Positions 41,878-51,198 are shown, numbered from the stretch's first letter. The stretch is DNA of 54,635 bases from Ruminococcaceae bacterium UBA7127 (GCA_002493005.1 DKXL01000058.1:1-54635), one strand, 5' to 3'. The notes: generated by a model from the sequence alone, not told the origin. A program made the numbers and translations.

Positions 41878-42417
41878 ATGGGCAACAAATATGAAGGAAC
41901 ACAAACTGAAAAAAATTTGGAAGCAGCTTTTGCCGGCGAATCACAGGCACGAAATAAGTACACTTATTTTGCTTCCATAGCAAAAAAGCAGGGATTTGAG
42001 CAGATTGCGGCTCTCTTCTTAAAGACAGCCGACAACGAGAAAGAACACGCAAAAATGTGGTTTAAGGAACTTAACGGTATCGGTGACACTGCGCAAAACC
42101 TTAGTGCTGCTGCCGATGGTGAGAACTACGAGTGGACTGATATGTACGAAGGCTTTGCAAAGACTGCCGAAGAAGAAGGCTTTGCTGATTTGGCTATAAA
42201 ATTCCGTATGGTTGGTGCGATTGAAAAGCATCACGAGGAGCGTTATCGTGCACTGCTGAAAAACGTTGAAACTTCTACTGTATTTGAAAAGAGCGACGTT
42301 AAGGTATGGGAATGCCGTAACTGCGGTCACATTGTAGTTGGCACAAAGGCTCCTCAGATTTGCCCGGTATGCGCTCATCCGCAAAGCTACTTTGAAGTAC
42401 ACGCTGAAAATTATTGA
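41878..42417 (+). CDS. rbr: Rubrerythrin
   Basis: A non-heme di-iron peroxidase that protects anaerobes from hydrogen peroxide. 179 residues. Residues 1-140 form the four-helix bundle with iron ligands in NLEAAFAGESQARNKYTYFA, TADNEKEHAKMWF and VGAIEKHHEERY. Residues ~143-175 form a rubredoxin-like site, CRNCGHIVVG then CPVCAHPQSYF. Strong AGGAGG ribosome site; monocistronic, with a terminator downstream. Confidence 0.97.
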   Translation: MGNKYEGTQTEKNLEAAFAGESQARNKYTYFASIAKKQGFEQIAALFLKTADNEKEHAKMWFKELNGIGDTAQNLSAAADGENYEWTDMYEGFAKTAEEEGFADLAIKFRMVGAIEKHHEERYRALLKNVETSTVFEKSDVKVWECRNCGHIVVGTKAPQICPVCAHPQSYFEVHAENY

Positions 42418-42493
42418 TTTTATAATCAAAAGTTTATGATATGACAGCTATAGTTGTGCCATATCAAAGAGAGAAACTAAATTATTAATCAAC

Positions 42494-42527
42494 AAACCGG
42501 CTTCGCTTTTTAAGTGAAGTCGGTTTT
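42494..42527 (+). terminator. Terminator after rubrerythrin
   Basis: A 13-bp stem AAACCGGCTTCGC / GTGAAGTCGGTTT with two G-T pairs, followed by a T-rich tail. Confidence 0.82.
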
Positions 42528-42662
42528 GCTTTATTTCTGAAATTTAGGTCAGTTGATATAATAAGATTTATCAGCGATTAAATGTACTATATTTCTTTTA
42601 CATATGTTATAATTAAGACAAAATTTGATAAAATATAAAAAATTGATGAAAGCAGTGTTTTT

Positions 42663-43730
42663 ATGAGTGACAAAAATTTGATAGACCTTGAGGTTTTGTC
42701 AACCGAACAGATTAACAAAATTATTAAAAAAGCTAAAAAAATTATGCAAAGCCCGGCTGACTACAGACACGCTTGTGACGGAAAAATTCTTGCTACCCTG
42801 TTTTATGAACCGAGCACAAGAACTCAGATGTCGTTTCAAACTGCTATGCTTAAACTCGGCGGCAGAACGATAGGCTTTGATAATCCGATGAATTCTTCGG
42901 TTTCTAAGGGAGAAAATCTTAAAGATACAATTACAATTATCGGAGGGTATGCCGATATTATTGCTATCAGACACCCTATTGAGGGCACTGCGATGGCAAG
43001 TGCTCAATATGCCGGTGTGCCTGTTATAAACTGCGGCGACGGCGGTCACCTGCACCCTACTCAGACTTTGACTGACATTGTTACTCTTAGCTGTGAAAAA
43101 GGCAGACTTGACAATTTGAAAATCGGCGTATGCGGTGATTTGCTCAACGGAAGAACGGTACATTCGCTTATTAAGACGCTTGCTAAATATCCAAATAACA
43201 GATTTGTACTTATTTCTACAAAAGAATTAAGCGTGCCCCTTTATATTATAGACATTCTTAAGAAAAACGGATGCCAATTTGAATTATCTAATAATCTTGC
43301 TGATTCTATCGGTGACCTTGATATTCTGTATATGACACGAATTCAGCGTGAACGTTTTGCAAGCACAGAAGAATACGAAGCACAAAAAAATGTATTTGTG
43401 CTTGACAAAGAGAAGCTTGATAAAGCAAGAGAAGATATGATTATTCTTCATCCTCTGCCAAGGGTTAATGAGATTACCGTTGACATTGACGATGATCCAA
43501 GGGCACTATATTTTAAGCAGGCTCAATATGGAATGTATGGCAGAATGGCATTGATTTTACTGTTACTGCAAGATGATGAATTTGTTATTGATAACAAAGA
43601 ATCTCAGGTTTTTGACCATAAATGCAATAATCCTAAATGTATAACTCAAACCGAGGAATATTTGCCGAGATTGGGATATGAAAAGCTGGGTATGAAGATG
43701 TGCAGCTACTGTGACAAAAGAATTGACTGA
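42663..43730 (+). CDS. pyrB: Aspartate carbamoyltransferase with fused PyrI-type zinc domain
   Basis: Commits carbamoyl phosphate and aspartate to pyrimidine synthesis. 355 residues, ~50 longer than a plain catalytic chain. The catalytic part has FYEPSTRTQMSFQTAMLKLGG (carbamoyl-phosphate site), GDGGHLHPTQTLTDI and MIILHPLPRVNEI. The extension carries four cysteines, Cys321-x4-Cys326 and Cys347-x2-Cys350, the spacing seen in the zinc domain of E. coli PyrI. The allosteric nucleotide-binding half of PyrI is absent and no pyrI gene is nearby. The enzyme probably holds a higher oligomer through zinc but lacks CTP/ATP control; that is inference. DUF308 gene 8 nt downstream. Confidence 0.92.
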   Translation: MSDKNLIDLEVLSTEQINKIIKKAKKIMQSPADYRHACDGKILATLFYEPSTRTQMSFQTAMLKLGGRTIGFDNPMNSSVSKGENLKDTITIIGGYADIIAIRHPIEGTAMASAQYAGVPVINCGDGGHLHPTQTLTDIVTLSCEKGRLDNLKIGVCGDLLNGRTVHSLIKTLAKYPNNRFVLISTKELSVPLYIIDILKKNGCQFELSNNLADSIGDLDILYMTRIQRERFASTEEYEAQKNVFVLDKEKLDKAREDMIILHPLPRVNEITVDIDDDPRALYFKQAQYGMYGRMALILLLLQDDEFVIDNKESQVFDHKCNNPKCITQTEEYLPRLGYEKLGMKMCSYCDKRID

Positions 43731-43738
43731 GGTATGTA

Positions 43739-44347
43739 ATGTTTAAAAAACAAATAGACAAGCCAAATACAAACAAAAAAAGAAATCCTGCAAATTATAT
43801 CATAATTTCTTCACTTGCGTATCTTGTGATGGGACTGATTATGATTATATTTCCGACTGCGGTTGAAAACTTTATTTGCATTGCTCTCGGTTCAGCGCTG
43901 ATAATTTACGGCATTTTTAATATAATATCATTTGTCAGAGATAAAAATTCAAATGCAATGATGCTTGAATTTATCATAGGTGTGCTCGCAACAGGACTTG
44001 GACTGTTTGCGTTATTCTCACAACACTTGATGCTTAATATCGTTGAGATTATTATCGGTGTTTTGATTGTTGTTGATAATATTATGGACATCAAACATTC
44101 AATTCAGTTAAAAAAGCTTGGTATGAAATACTGGTGGATTTACTCGGCTTTGTCTGTTGCAGTTATCATTTTAGGATTGATTACAATATTTTTCCCGCAA
44201 TTTTTTGCAAAAGCTCTGCTGATTCTGCTTGGCATAATTTTAACTTATCAGGGCATATCGGGACTTTGTATTATGCTGACAATAGGTCATTATTCAAAAA
44301 AAGCAAGCGCTGATGTGATTGACACAACTGCAACTGAAAATTATTAA
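43739..44347 (+). CDS. DUF308 (HdeD-like) membrane protein
   Basis: 202 residues with six hydrophobic segments in two similar halves (MGLIMIIFPTAVENF and LGLITIFFPQFFAKALL), the DUF308/HdeD pattern. Function unknown in Firmicutes. It starts 8 nt after pyrB with its GAGG spanning the pyrB stop, so it is cotranscribed. Followed by a terminator. Confidence 0.85.
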   Translation: MFKKQIDKPNTNKKRNPANYIIISSLAYLVMGLIMIIFPTAVENFICIALGSALIIYGIFNIISFVRDKNSNAMMLEFIIGVLATGLGLFALFSQHLMLNIVEIIIGVLIVVDNIMDIKHSIQLKKLGMKYWWIYSALSVAVIILGLITIFFPQFFAKALLILLGIILTYQGISGLCIMLTIGHYSKKASADVIDTTATENY

Positions 44348-44388
44348 GACATTTTTCCGCATTAAATTTTGCAACACATACTTTGTAG

Positions 44389-44418
44389 ACAGTCGCACAC
44401 AAGCGGCTGTTTATTTTT
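44389..44418 (+). terminator. Terminator after pyrB-DUF308
   Basis: Stem ACAGTCGC / GCGGCTGT (one T-G pair), 6-nt loop, followed by TTATTTTT. Confidence 0.75.
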
Positions 44419-44473
44419 CTATTTATATTATTTTTTCACGATTATCTGAGGGGAATTCTTACGAAAAGTTAAT

Positions 44474-44512
44474 ATTGAAAAACAAAACAGCCGTCCCGAG
44501 TGGGGCGGCTGT
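44474..44512 (-). terminator. Terminator after the large dockerin gene
   Basis: Minus strand 11-bp stem ACAGCCGCCCC / GGGACGGCTGT with a 4-nt loop, followed by TTTTGTTTTTC. It probably ends the combined purine-operon and dockerin transcript. Confidence 0.82.
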
Positions 44513-44571
44513 AATATTATACCGATTCTATTCAGTTATAATTTTTTTAATTATAGTATCTGAAACAAAAT

Positions 44572-47340
44572 TCAAAGTATGCAAGGCTGACCGATTATAT
44601 CATAGGTATTAATTCCTGCAAGATATTTTTGAATTTCTGTTGCATCAACTACAGTAATTTCACCGTTGGAATCAACATCGGCAATGGAAATTTTGCTACT
44701 TGGAATTGTATCAAGTCCAACATAATGTTTTTGAATCATTGTAGTATCCATTATAGTAACTTGACCGTCTCCATCAACATCTCCATATAAAGCGGTGGTT
44801 TGTTCACCCTCATAGGTCAATTTAAATGTTGTTTCTGCTCCCATTACACTCGCATTAATTAGCATCATTGATGTGCCTTCAAAGCTTTCGCCTTCAAGAT
44901 CAAAGCGGTATTTTTGACCGTCATATTCAATAAAATAACCATAGTACGTATCTGACAATTCTGTAAGTACAGTTCCATCATTTAATGTGAGTTCAAAATT
45001 CATATGTTCAAATATGTTAAATCTTATGGGATTTATATCTTTATCTACGATAATATCGTCAATATGAAGACTGACAACAGGGTTTTCAACAATATGTACT
45101 TTGCAATCACCCTCTAAGCCCATCATGGTTGCAGTTGAATTATATGTTCCGCCTAATTCCCATTGATTGTCAGCACTTTGATCGTCTTCTACAATTTCAG
45201 GATAATAGATTTGTCCCATATATTCAAATTCATCACAGTCAGTTATAATAGTATTATCCTTCATTGTAATTGTGCATTTACCGGGAGAATAATAATATTC
45301 GTTATATTCCCTATCTTCGTCATCAATCTCGGTATAACAGTTAGCATTCTCAATCAAATTAGCATCAGAAAAAGTAACTTTAGACACAGGAGTTTCTATG
45401 ATATTTACATTGAAGGTTGATTCAAAGCCGAGAAAACTTATTTTTGCAGAGTGTTTTCCAAGACCCCATTTCTCTTCTTCTTGTTCATCATAGAAATTTA
45501 CATTATAATAAGAACCATCATATTCTATTTCATCAGTATCTGTGTAGGTTACAACATCTCCGTTGGTATAGGTGACAGTAAACTCAGGAACTTCATAAAA
45601 ATAATGGGTATATATGTTATCATTATAATCATAATAATCGGAACAATTAGCGTTCTCAATTATGTATACATCCGGAACATCAATACTCTTTATAGGAGTT
45701 TCGGTAATTGTTACGGTAAATGTACTCTCTACTCCCATAAGTGACGCTGTTACATTATGTTTTCCGACTCCCCATTGATTCTCATATGACTGGTCATCGG
45801 TAAAATTCATAGAGTAACATTCTCCGTTGTATTCAAGATCTCCGTTTTCACCGGTAATTACAGACCCATCCTTAAGAGTTACAGTGAAGTCGGGAGAATA
45901 ATAATATTCTTTATACTCATTGTCATAATCATCAAATTCGTAAAAGAAATCTGTACCTTCAATAATTTCCAGATTATTTATAGCAATGCTTTGTATAGGC
46001 GTTTCGGTAATTGTTACGGTAAATGTACTTTCTACTCCCATAAGCGATACTGTACCTGTATGATCACCTAATCCCCATTGATTATCATAAGACTGATCGT
46101 CATAAAATTCAGGATAATAATATTCTCCGTTGTATTCAAACTCTCCGTTTACACCGGTAATTACAGACCCATCCTTAAGAGTTACAGTAAAGTCGGGAGA
46201 ATAATAATATTCTTTATACTCGTTGTCATAATCATCAAATTCGTAAAAGAAATCTGTACCTTCAATAATTTCAACATTATCTACGGCAATGCTTTGAATA
46301 GGTGATTCGGTAATTGTAACGGTAAACGAGGTCTCTGCGCCCATAAGCGAAGCTGTTACATTATGTTCTCCGACTTCCCATTGATTATCATAGGACTGAT
46401 CATCATTAATATAAATATAATATGTTTCTCCGTTGTATTCAAACGCTCTGTTTTCACAAAGAATTTCAGAACCATCCTTAAGAGTTACGGTAACGTCAGG
46501 AGAATAATCATAATACTTATACCAATATACTATGTCATCCTCATAACAAGCATCTTGGAGATTTGTTCCCTCTACAATTTCTATATTATCTACAGCAATA
46601 CTCTGTACAGGCGATTCAGTGATTGTTACGTTAAATGTACACTTAGCACCTAAAAGTGACGCCGTGGCTTTATGTGTTCCAATTCCCCATTGATTCTCAT
46701 AAGACTGGTCATCTGTAAAATCAGCATAGAAAAATTCACCGTTGTATACGAATTCTCCATATTCACAAGTAATTACAGAACCATCCTTAAGAGTTACAGT
46801 TACGTCAGGGTTATAGTAATAGTTTTTATACACATTGCCATAACTATCTGACTCATAATATACATCTGTACCTTCAATAATTTCAAAATCATCAACAGCA
46901 ATACTTTGTATAGGGGATTCAACAATTGTTACGGTAAAGGAAGTCTCTACTCCCATAAAAGATGCTGTGACATTATGTTCGCCGATTTCCCATGGATTCT
47001 CATAAGACTGATCATCATAAAAATCAATAAAAAAGTCTTCGCCGTTGTAATCAAGAATACTGCCACGACAAGTAATTTCTGAGCCATCATCAAGAGTAAT
47101 AATAGATTCGGGAGAATAGTAATAATAATAAAACTCATTATATATATTATTATCGTCATAGTAGCCACTATTGTATCCATTGGTGTTCTGAATTATAGCA
47201 ACATCTTTTATATAAATACTATCAACGGAAAGAGTAGTATTCGCAAATGATACAGGGATACTCATTGTAACAAGGCAAACGAGTAAAACCGCTACTAATA
47301 AAGATTTAAATATTTTTGAAACTTTGAACCTTTTTATCAT
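44572..47340 (-). CDS. Large secreted dockerin protein with eight Ig-like Tyr/Asp-rich repeats
   Basis: 922 residues. Signal peptide 1-34 (KSLLVAVLLVCLVTMSIPVSFA). Then about eight ~100-residue repeats, each with IIEGTD..., an acidic Tyr-rich loop (such as YEFDDYDNEYKEYYYSPDF), VTLKDGSVIT, DDQSYDNQWGLG and LMGVESTFTVTITETPIQ. These resemble bacterial Ig-like (Big_3-type) modules; repeats 6-8 are more divergent. The C-terminus is a type I dockerin with two calcium loops (GDVDGDGQVTIMDTTMIQKH and VDSNGEITVVDATEIQKYL). No catalytic module, so it is probably a structural or adhesive cell-surface component. ATG 47340 follows GAGGAGG, 23 nt after the purD stop with no terminator between. Confidence 0.88.
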   Translation of the reverse strand: MIKRFKVSKIFKSLLVAVLLVCLVTMSIPVSFANTTLSVDSIYIKDVAIIQNTNGYNSGYYDDNNIYNEFYYYYYSPESIITLDDGSEITCRGSILDYNGEDFFIDFYDDQSYENPWEIGEHNVTASFMGVETSFTVTIVESPIQSIAVDDFEIIEGTDVYYESDSYGNVYKNYYYNPDVTVTLKDGSVITCEYGEFVYNGEFFYADFTDDQSYENQWGIGTHKATASLLGAKCTFNVTITESPVQSIAVDNIEIVEGTNLQDACYEDDIVYWYKYYDYSPDVTVTLKDGSEILCENRAFEYNGETYYIYINDDQSYDNQWEVGEHNVTASLMGAETSFTVTITESPIQSIAVDNVEIIEGTDFFYEFDDYDNEYKEYYYSPDFTVTLKDGSVITGVNGEFEYNGEYYYPEFYDDQSYDNQWGLGDHTGTVSLMGVESTFTVTITETPIQSIAINNLEIIEGTDFFYEFDDYDNEYKEYYYSPDFTVTLKDGSVITGENGDLEYNGECYSMNFTDDQSYENQWGVGKHNVTASLMGVESTFTVTITETPIKSIDVPDVYIIENANCSDYYDYNDNIYTHYFYEVPEFTVTYTNGDVVTYTDTDEIEYDGSYYNVNFYDEQEEEKWGLGKHSAKISFLGFESTFNVNIIETPVSKVTFSDANLIENANCYTEIDDEDREYNEYYYSPGKCTITMKDNTIITDCDEFEYMGQIYYPEIVEDDQSADNQWELGGTYNSTATMMGLEGDCKVHIVENPVVSLHIDDIIVDKDINPIRFNIFEHMNFELTLNDGTVLTELSDTYYGYFIEYDGQKYRFDLEGESFEGTSMMLINASVMGAETTFKLTYEGEQTTALYGDVDGDGQVTIMDTTMIQKHYVGLDTIPSSKISIADVDSNGEITVVDATEIQKYLAGINTYDIIGQPCIL
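45851..46272 (-). repeat. Nearly identical repeat units inside the large dockerin gene
   Basis: 45851-45969 and 46154-46272 (119 nt each, 303 nt apart, i.e. 101 codons) differ at only two positions by eye. They code the EFDDYDNEYKEYYYSPDF part of repeats 4 and 5, a sign of recent duplication or gene conversion. Confidence 0.85.
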
Positions 47341-47363
47341 AAATGTACCTCCTCATAATAAAG

Positions 47364-48629
47364 TTATTTTGTTCTGCCTATATCAGTTCTGAAATGAGCA
47401 CCATCAAATTTGATTTTGTCAACTGCGGCATATGCCTTTGAAAGTGCCTCGTCAAGAGTAGGTGCGGTTGAAGTAACTCCGAGCACACGACCGCCGTTTG
47501 TATAGAACTTGCCGTTTTCATACTTCGTGCCGGCATGATATACTACAGCACCGTCAACCTGACCGTTACCGTCCATACCAAACATTTCAATACCCTTTTT
47601 ATAGGTTACCGGATAACCGCCGCTTGCCATTACAACACATGCAGCCGCACCGTCATACCACTCGATATTAAGATCGGATAATTTTTCGTCGATAACAGCT
47701 TCACAAATATCAACGAGGTCGGTTTTTAATCTTGGAAGTACAACTTGAGCCTCGGGATCGCCAAAACGAGCATTGTATTCGATAACCTTAGGTCCGTTAG
47801 GAGTAATCATCAAACCAAAGTACAGACAACCCTTAAAGGGTCTGCCCTCTGCATTCATAGCCGCAATAGTCGGCTTAAAAATCGTTTCCATACATTCAGT
47901 TGCAATTTCATCAGTATAATATGGATTCGGGCTGATTGTACCCATACCGCCTGTGTTTAAGCCCTCATCATTATCATAGGCTCTCTTATGATCTTTAGAG
48001 CTTACCATAGGCTTAACACACTTGCCGTCTGTAAACGCAAGAACAGAAACTTCAGGACCTGTTAAAAATTCCTCAACGACAATGTTGTTGCCTGAATCGC
48101 CAAACTGCTTATCCTCCATAATAGACTTGACAGCGTTTACAGCCTCGTCAATTGTCTGAGCAATGATTACACCCTTACCAAGCGCAAGACCGTCTGCCTT
48201 TACAACGACAGGAGTTGTATTTTCAGACTTGATATATTCTATAGCTTTATTTGCATCATCAAATACTTCATACTTAGCAGTGGGAATACCGTATTTTTTC
48301 ATAAGATTTTTTGAAAAAACCTTTGATGCTTCAATTACAGCCGCCTTTGCATTAGGTCCAAAGGCTCTGATTCCCTCAGCCTGCATTGCGTCAACCATTC
48401 CGTCGGCAAGCGGATCATCGGGTGCAACAAAAACAAGGTCAATAGAGTTGTCTTTTGCAAATTTAACCATACTTTCCTTGTCCATAACTCCGATATTTAC
48501 GGTTTCGGCATCTCTTGAAATACCGCCGTTACCGGGTGCGCAATAGAGCTTTGTACATTTCGGGCTTTCAAGCAATTTTTTGATAAGAGCGTGTTCTCTG
48601 CCGCCTGAGCCAATCATTAAAATCTTCAT
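47364..48629 (-). CDS. purD: Phosphoribosylamine-glycine ligase
   Basis: Second step of purine synthesis, ATP-dependent GAR formation. 421 residues, ATP-grasp: N-terminal IGSGGREHALIKKL, KADGLALGKGVIIA, NTGGMGTISPNPYYTDEI and FGDPEAQVVLPRLKTDL. GAGGTGC lies before ATG 48629. The last purine gene of the operon, 13 nt after the AICAR formyltransferase gene. Confidence 0.97.
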   Translation of the reverse strand: MKILMIGSGGREHALIKKLLESPKCTKLYCAPGNGGISRDAETVNIGVMDKESMVKFAKDNSIDLVFVAPDDPLADGMVDAMQAEGIRAFGPNAKAAVIEASKVFSKNLMKKYGIPTAKYEVFDDANKAIEYIKSENTTPVVVKADGLALGKGVIIAQTIDEAVNAVKSIMEDKQFGDSGNNIVVEEFLTGPEVSVLAFTDGKCVKPMVSSKDHKRAYDNDEGLNTGGMGTISPNPYYTDEIATECMETIFKPTIAAMNAEGRPFKGCLYFGLMITPNGPKVIEYNARFGDPEAQVVLPRLKTDLVDICEAVIDEKLSDLNIEWYDGAAACVVMASGGYPVTYKKGIEMFGMDGNGQVDGAVVYHAGTKYENGKFYTNGGRVLGVTSTAPTLDEALSKAYAAVDKIKFDGAHFRTDIGRTK

Positions 48630-48642
48630 ACTGCACCTCGAA

Positions 48643-49821
48643 TTAGTGATGGAACAATCTGATACCGGTAAATGACATTGTCATATTGTATTTGTTGCAG
48701 GTATCAATTACATTATCGTCACGAATAGAGCCGCCGGGCTGTGCAACATACTGAACGCCTGAACGCTTTGCTCTTTCAATATTATCGCCAAACGGGAAGA
48801 ATGCATCGGAACCAAGCGAAACACCGCTGAAAGTAGCAAGCCACTGTTTCTTTTCTTCTTTTGTTAAAGGCTCGGGCTTTGTTTTAAAGAACTGCTGCCA
48901 AGTGCCCTCTGCGAGAACATCCTCGTAATCATCGGAAATGTATACATCTATTGTATTATCTCTGTCAGGACGGCGGATATTATCAACAAAAGGAAGATTC
49001 ATTACCTTTGGATGTTGTCTGAGATACCAAATATCAGCCTTGTTACCTGCAAGACGAGTGCAGTGAATTCTTGACTGCTGACCTGCACCAACACCAATAG
49101 CCTGACCGCCCTTTGCGTAGCATACAGAGTTTGACTGAGTGTATTTTAATGTAATAAGAGCGATAAGCAGGTCGCGCTTCGCTTCTTCGGTAAGCTCTTT
49201 ATTTTCTGTGACAATGTTCTGCATAAGCATTGCTTCGTCAATTTTAAGCTCATTTCTTCCCTGCTCAAATGTAATACCGAAAACAGCCTTGTGCTCAATC
49301 GGAGCGGGAACATAATTCGGATCTATCTTGACAACGTTATATGTGCCTTTTCTCTTTGTCTTTAAGACCTCAAGTGCCTCGGGAGTATAATCTGGAGCAA
49401 TGATGCCGTCAGAAACTTCTCTTTGAAGAAGCTTTGCTGTCTGAACATCACAAGTATCGGAAAGAGCAACCCAGTCACCGTAAGATGACATTCTGTCGGC
49501 ACCTCTTGCCATCGCATAAGCACTTGCAATCGGAGAAAGCTCCAAATCATCTACAAAGTAAATCTTTTTGAGCGTATCGGAAAGCTCTGTTGCAACAGCA
49601 GCACCGGCTGGGCTGACATGCTTAAATGAAGCAGCAGCAGGAAGTCCTGTGGCTGCCTTAAGCTCTTTTACGAGCTGCCATGAGTTAAATGCATCAAGGA
49701 AGTTAATGTAGCCCGGCTTGCCGTTGAGTACCTCAACAGGCAGCTCTGAACCGTCTTGCATAAAGATTTTTGAAGGCTTTTGGTTAGGATTACATCCGTA
49801 TTTTAAAGCAAGTTCATTCAT
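48643..49821 (-). CDS. purH: Stand-alone AICAR formyltransferase (PurH C-terminal domain type)
   Basis: Formylates AICAR to FAICAR with 10-formyl-THF. 392 residues that correspond to the transformylase half of bifunctional PurH only; the N-terminal MGS-like IMP cyclohydrolase domain is missing. Seen: AASFKHVSPAGAAVA with the Lys-His pair, LKYTQSNSVCYAKGGQAIGV and GAGQQSRIHCTRLAGNKAD. The symbol is used for the domain, not for the full bifunctional protein. Ring closure is supplied by the gene just upstream (49843-50559). AAAGGAA lies before ATG 49821. Confidence 0.93.
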   Translation of the reverse strand: MNELALKYGCNPNQKPSKIFMQDGSELPVEVLNGKPGYINFLDAFNSWQLVKELKAATGLPAAASFKHVSPAGAAVATELSDTLKKIYFVDDLELSPIASAYAMARGADRMSSYGDWVALSDTCDVQTAKLLQREVSDGIIAPDYTPEALEVLKTKRKGTYNVVKIDPNYVPAPIEHKAVFGITFEQGRNELKIDEAMLMQNIVTENKELTEEAKRDLLIALITLKYTQSNSVCYAKGGQAIGVGAGQQSRIHCTRLAGNKADIWYLRQHPKVMNLPFVDNIRRPDRDNTIDVYISDDYEDVLAEGTWQQFFKTKPEPLTKEEKKQWLATFSGVSLGSDAFFPFGDNIERAKRSGVQYVAQPGGSIRDDNVIDTCNKYNMTMSFTGIRLFHH

Positions 49822-49842
49822 TGGATTATTTCCTTTCTTAAA

Positions 49843-50559
49843 TTATTTATTCTTATTGATAATTCTTGAGTCAGCTTTATTTGTATCAATATCAATATAA
49901 CGCACAAAAAGTGAAACTTTGTTTTCGTCATCAAGCGCATTCCAGATTTTTTCTGCAAATGTATCAATATCATCATTGCCGATTTCAACAAGTGTAGGCT
50001 CACCCTCAAAGCTCGGAAGCGGATTGCCGTCACTCATATAGGTATGAATAAATCTGCCAAGCCCTGCAATCGGTTTTTCGTATGTGAAAGTATATCTTTC
50101 ACAGCAATCAGGGTTACCGTCTGTGCTTTTGAGAATTGACATAGCATAGTTCATACCGCCGTCACTGCACTTAACAATGCCTGAAATTCTAGGAGTGTAA
50201 TTTGGACCGTCCGGCTCAAACTCACGAGTGCGCAATGCCTGCTCAAAAGTGAGCTGTTGATTCATTAAATCATAGATTGTATCTGTCTGGTCGCCGTTGG
50301 TAACAATAGTCTTGTTACCGAGAGTACGAACAGGCGCATAAATGATAAGTGACGGGTCAACAAGCTTTGAAGGATCAAATGCCTGAGTTCTGATGCCGTC
50401 CTCAGTTTCAACAAAAACTCTGTTTCTGCTGTTTTCACTTCTGCCCATAATAAAGTAAGCTATAACAGCTTTTTTGCCGTCTGCGCTTTTTCCGATTATA
50501 ATTCCTCTGCCGGGATATGTTGTTGATGCAATGTCGTTAAAAAGAGAAATCGGTTTCAT
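49843..50559 (-). CDS. purO: IMP cyclohydrolase, PurO (archaeal) type
   Basis: 238 residues matching the IMP_cyclohyd family first known from methanogens, unrelated in fold to PurH. Segments: GRGIIIGKSADGKKAVIAYFIMGRSENSRNR, EPDGPNYTPRISGIV and YTFTYEKPIAGLGRFIHTY. It closes FAICAR to IMP, the last step. Its place directly before the formyltransferase-only PurH supports the assignment. GGAGG lies before ATG 50559. Confidence 0.9.
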   Translation of the reverse strand: MKPISLFNDIASTTYPGRGIIIGKSADGKKAVIAYFIMGRSENSRNRVFVETEDGIRTQAFDPSKLVDPSLIIYAPVRTLGNKTIVTNGDQTDTIYDLMNQQLTFEQALRTREFEPDGPNYTPRISGIVKCSDGGMNYAMSILKSTDGNPDCCERYTFTYEKPIAGLGRFIHTYMSDGNPLPSFEGEPTLVEIGNDDIDTFAEKIWNALDDENKVSLFVRYIDIDTNKADSRIINKNK

Positions 50560-50571
50560 AATTTGCCTCCA

Positions 50572-51198
50572 TTAATCAAGAATTTCAGTTTTGTTGTCTT
50601 TTACTGTAATTTTATCGTCACAGAACAATGCTACTGCCTGCGGAAGAATTTTCCACTCAGCCTGTTCCATTACTCTTTTCTGCAAAATCTCAGGTGTATC
50701 GCCGTTTTCAACAGCTACCGCCTTTTGAATAATAATTGGACCGCCGTCACAAACCTCATTTACAAAATGAGCTGTAGCTCCTGTCAGTTTTACACCTTTT
50801 TTTAGTGCGGCTTCGTGAACACGCAGTCCGTAAAAGCCTTCGCCGCAAAACGACGGAATCAACGACGGATGAATATTGATTATTTTGTTTTCAAAGGCTT
50901 TGATAACCTTTGAGCCCAGAATTGTCATAAATCCTGCAAGAACCACAAGATCGGCATTAAGACTTTTTAAAAGCTTGGTAAGGGCATCATCATAATCGCT
51001 TAATGTATCATAGTCCTTACGTTTTATAACAACGCTGTCAATGCCATTGTCTGCCGCTCGAGTCAGAGCGTAAGCATTAGGGTTTGATGATACAACACAG
51101 GTAATTCTGCCGTTTTTTATATCTCCCCTGTTCTGAGCATTAATCAAAGCCTGCAAATTTGTTCCGCCGCCTGATACAAGAACCACAATATTTTTCAT
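50572..51198 (-). CDS. purN: Phosphoribosylglycinamide formyltransferase
   Basis: 10-formyl-THF-dependent formylation of GAR. 208 residues with VLVSGGGTNLQALINAQ, the catalytic IINIHPSLIPSF (Asn, His), GATAHFVNEVCDGGPIIIQ (Asp). ATG 51198 overlaps the purM stop as TAATG, giving translational coupling. Confidence 0.96.
   Translation of the reverse strand: MKNIVVLVSGGGTNLQALINAQNRGDIKNGRITCVVSSNPNAYALTRAADNGIDSVVIKRKDYDTLSDYDDALTKLLKSLNADLVVLAGFMTILGSKVIKAFENKIINIHPSLIPSFCGEGFYGLRVHEAALKKGVKLTGATAHFVNEVCDGGPIIIQKAVAVENGDTPEILQKRVMEQAEWKILPQAVALFCDDKITVKDNKTEILD

Noticed and set aside
44460..44515. The GGGGCGGCTGT hairpin as a third copy of the repeated element
   Set aside because: Only the GC-rich character is shared; the 67-nt core is absent. 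It is a plain terminator.
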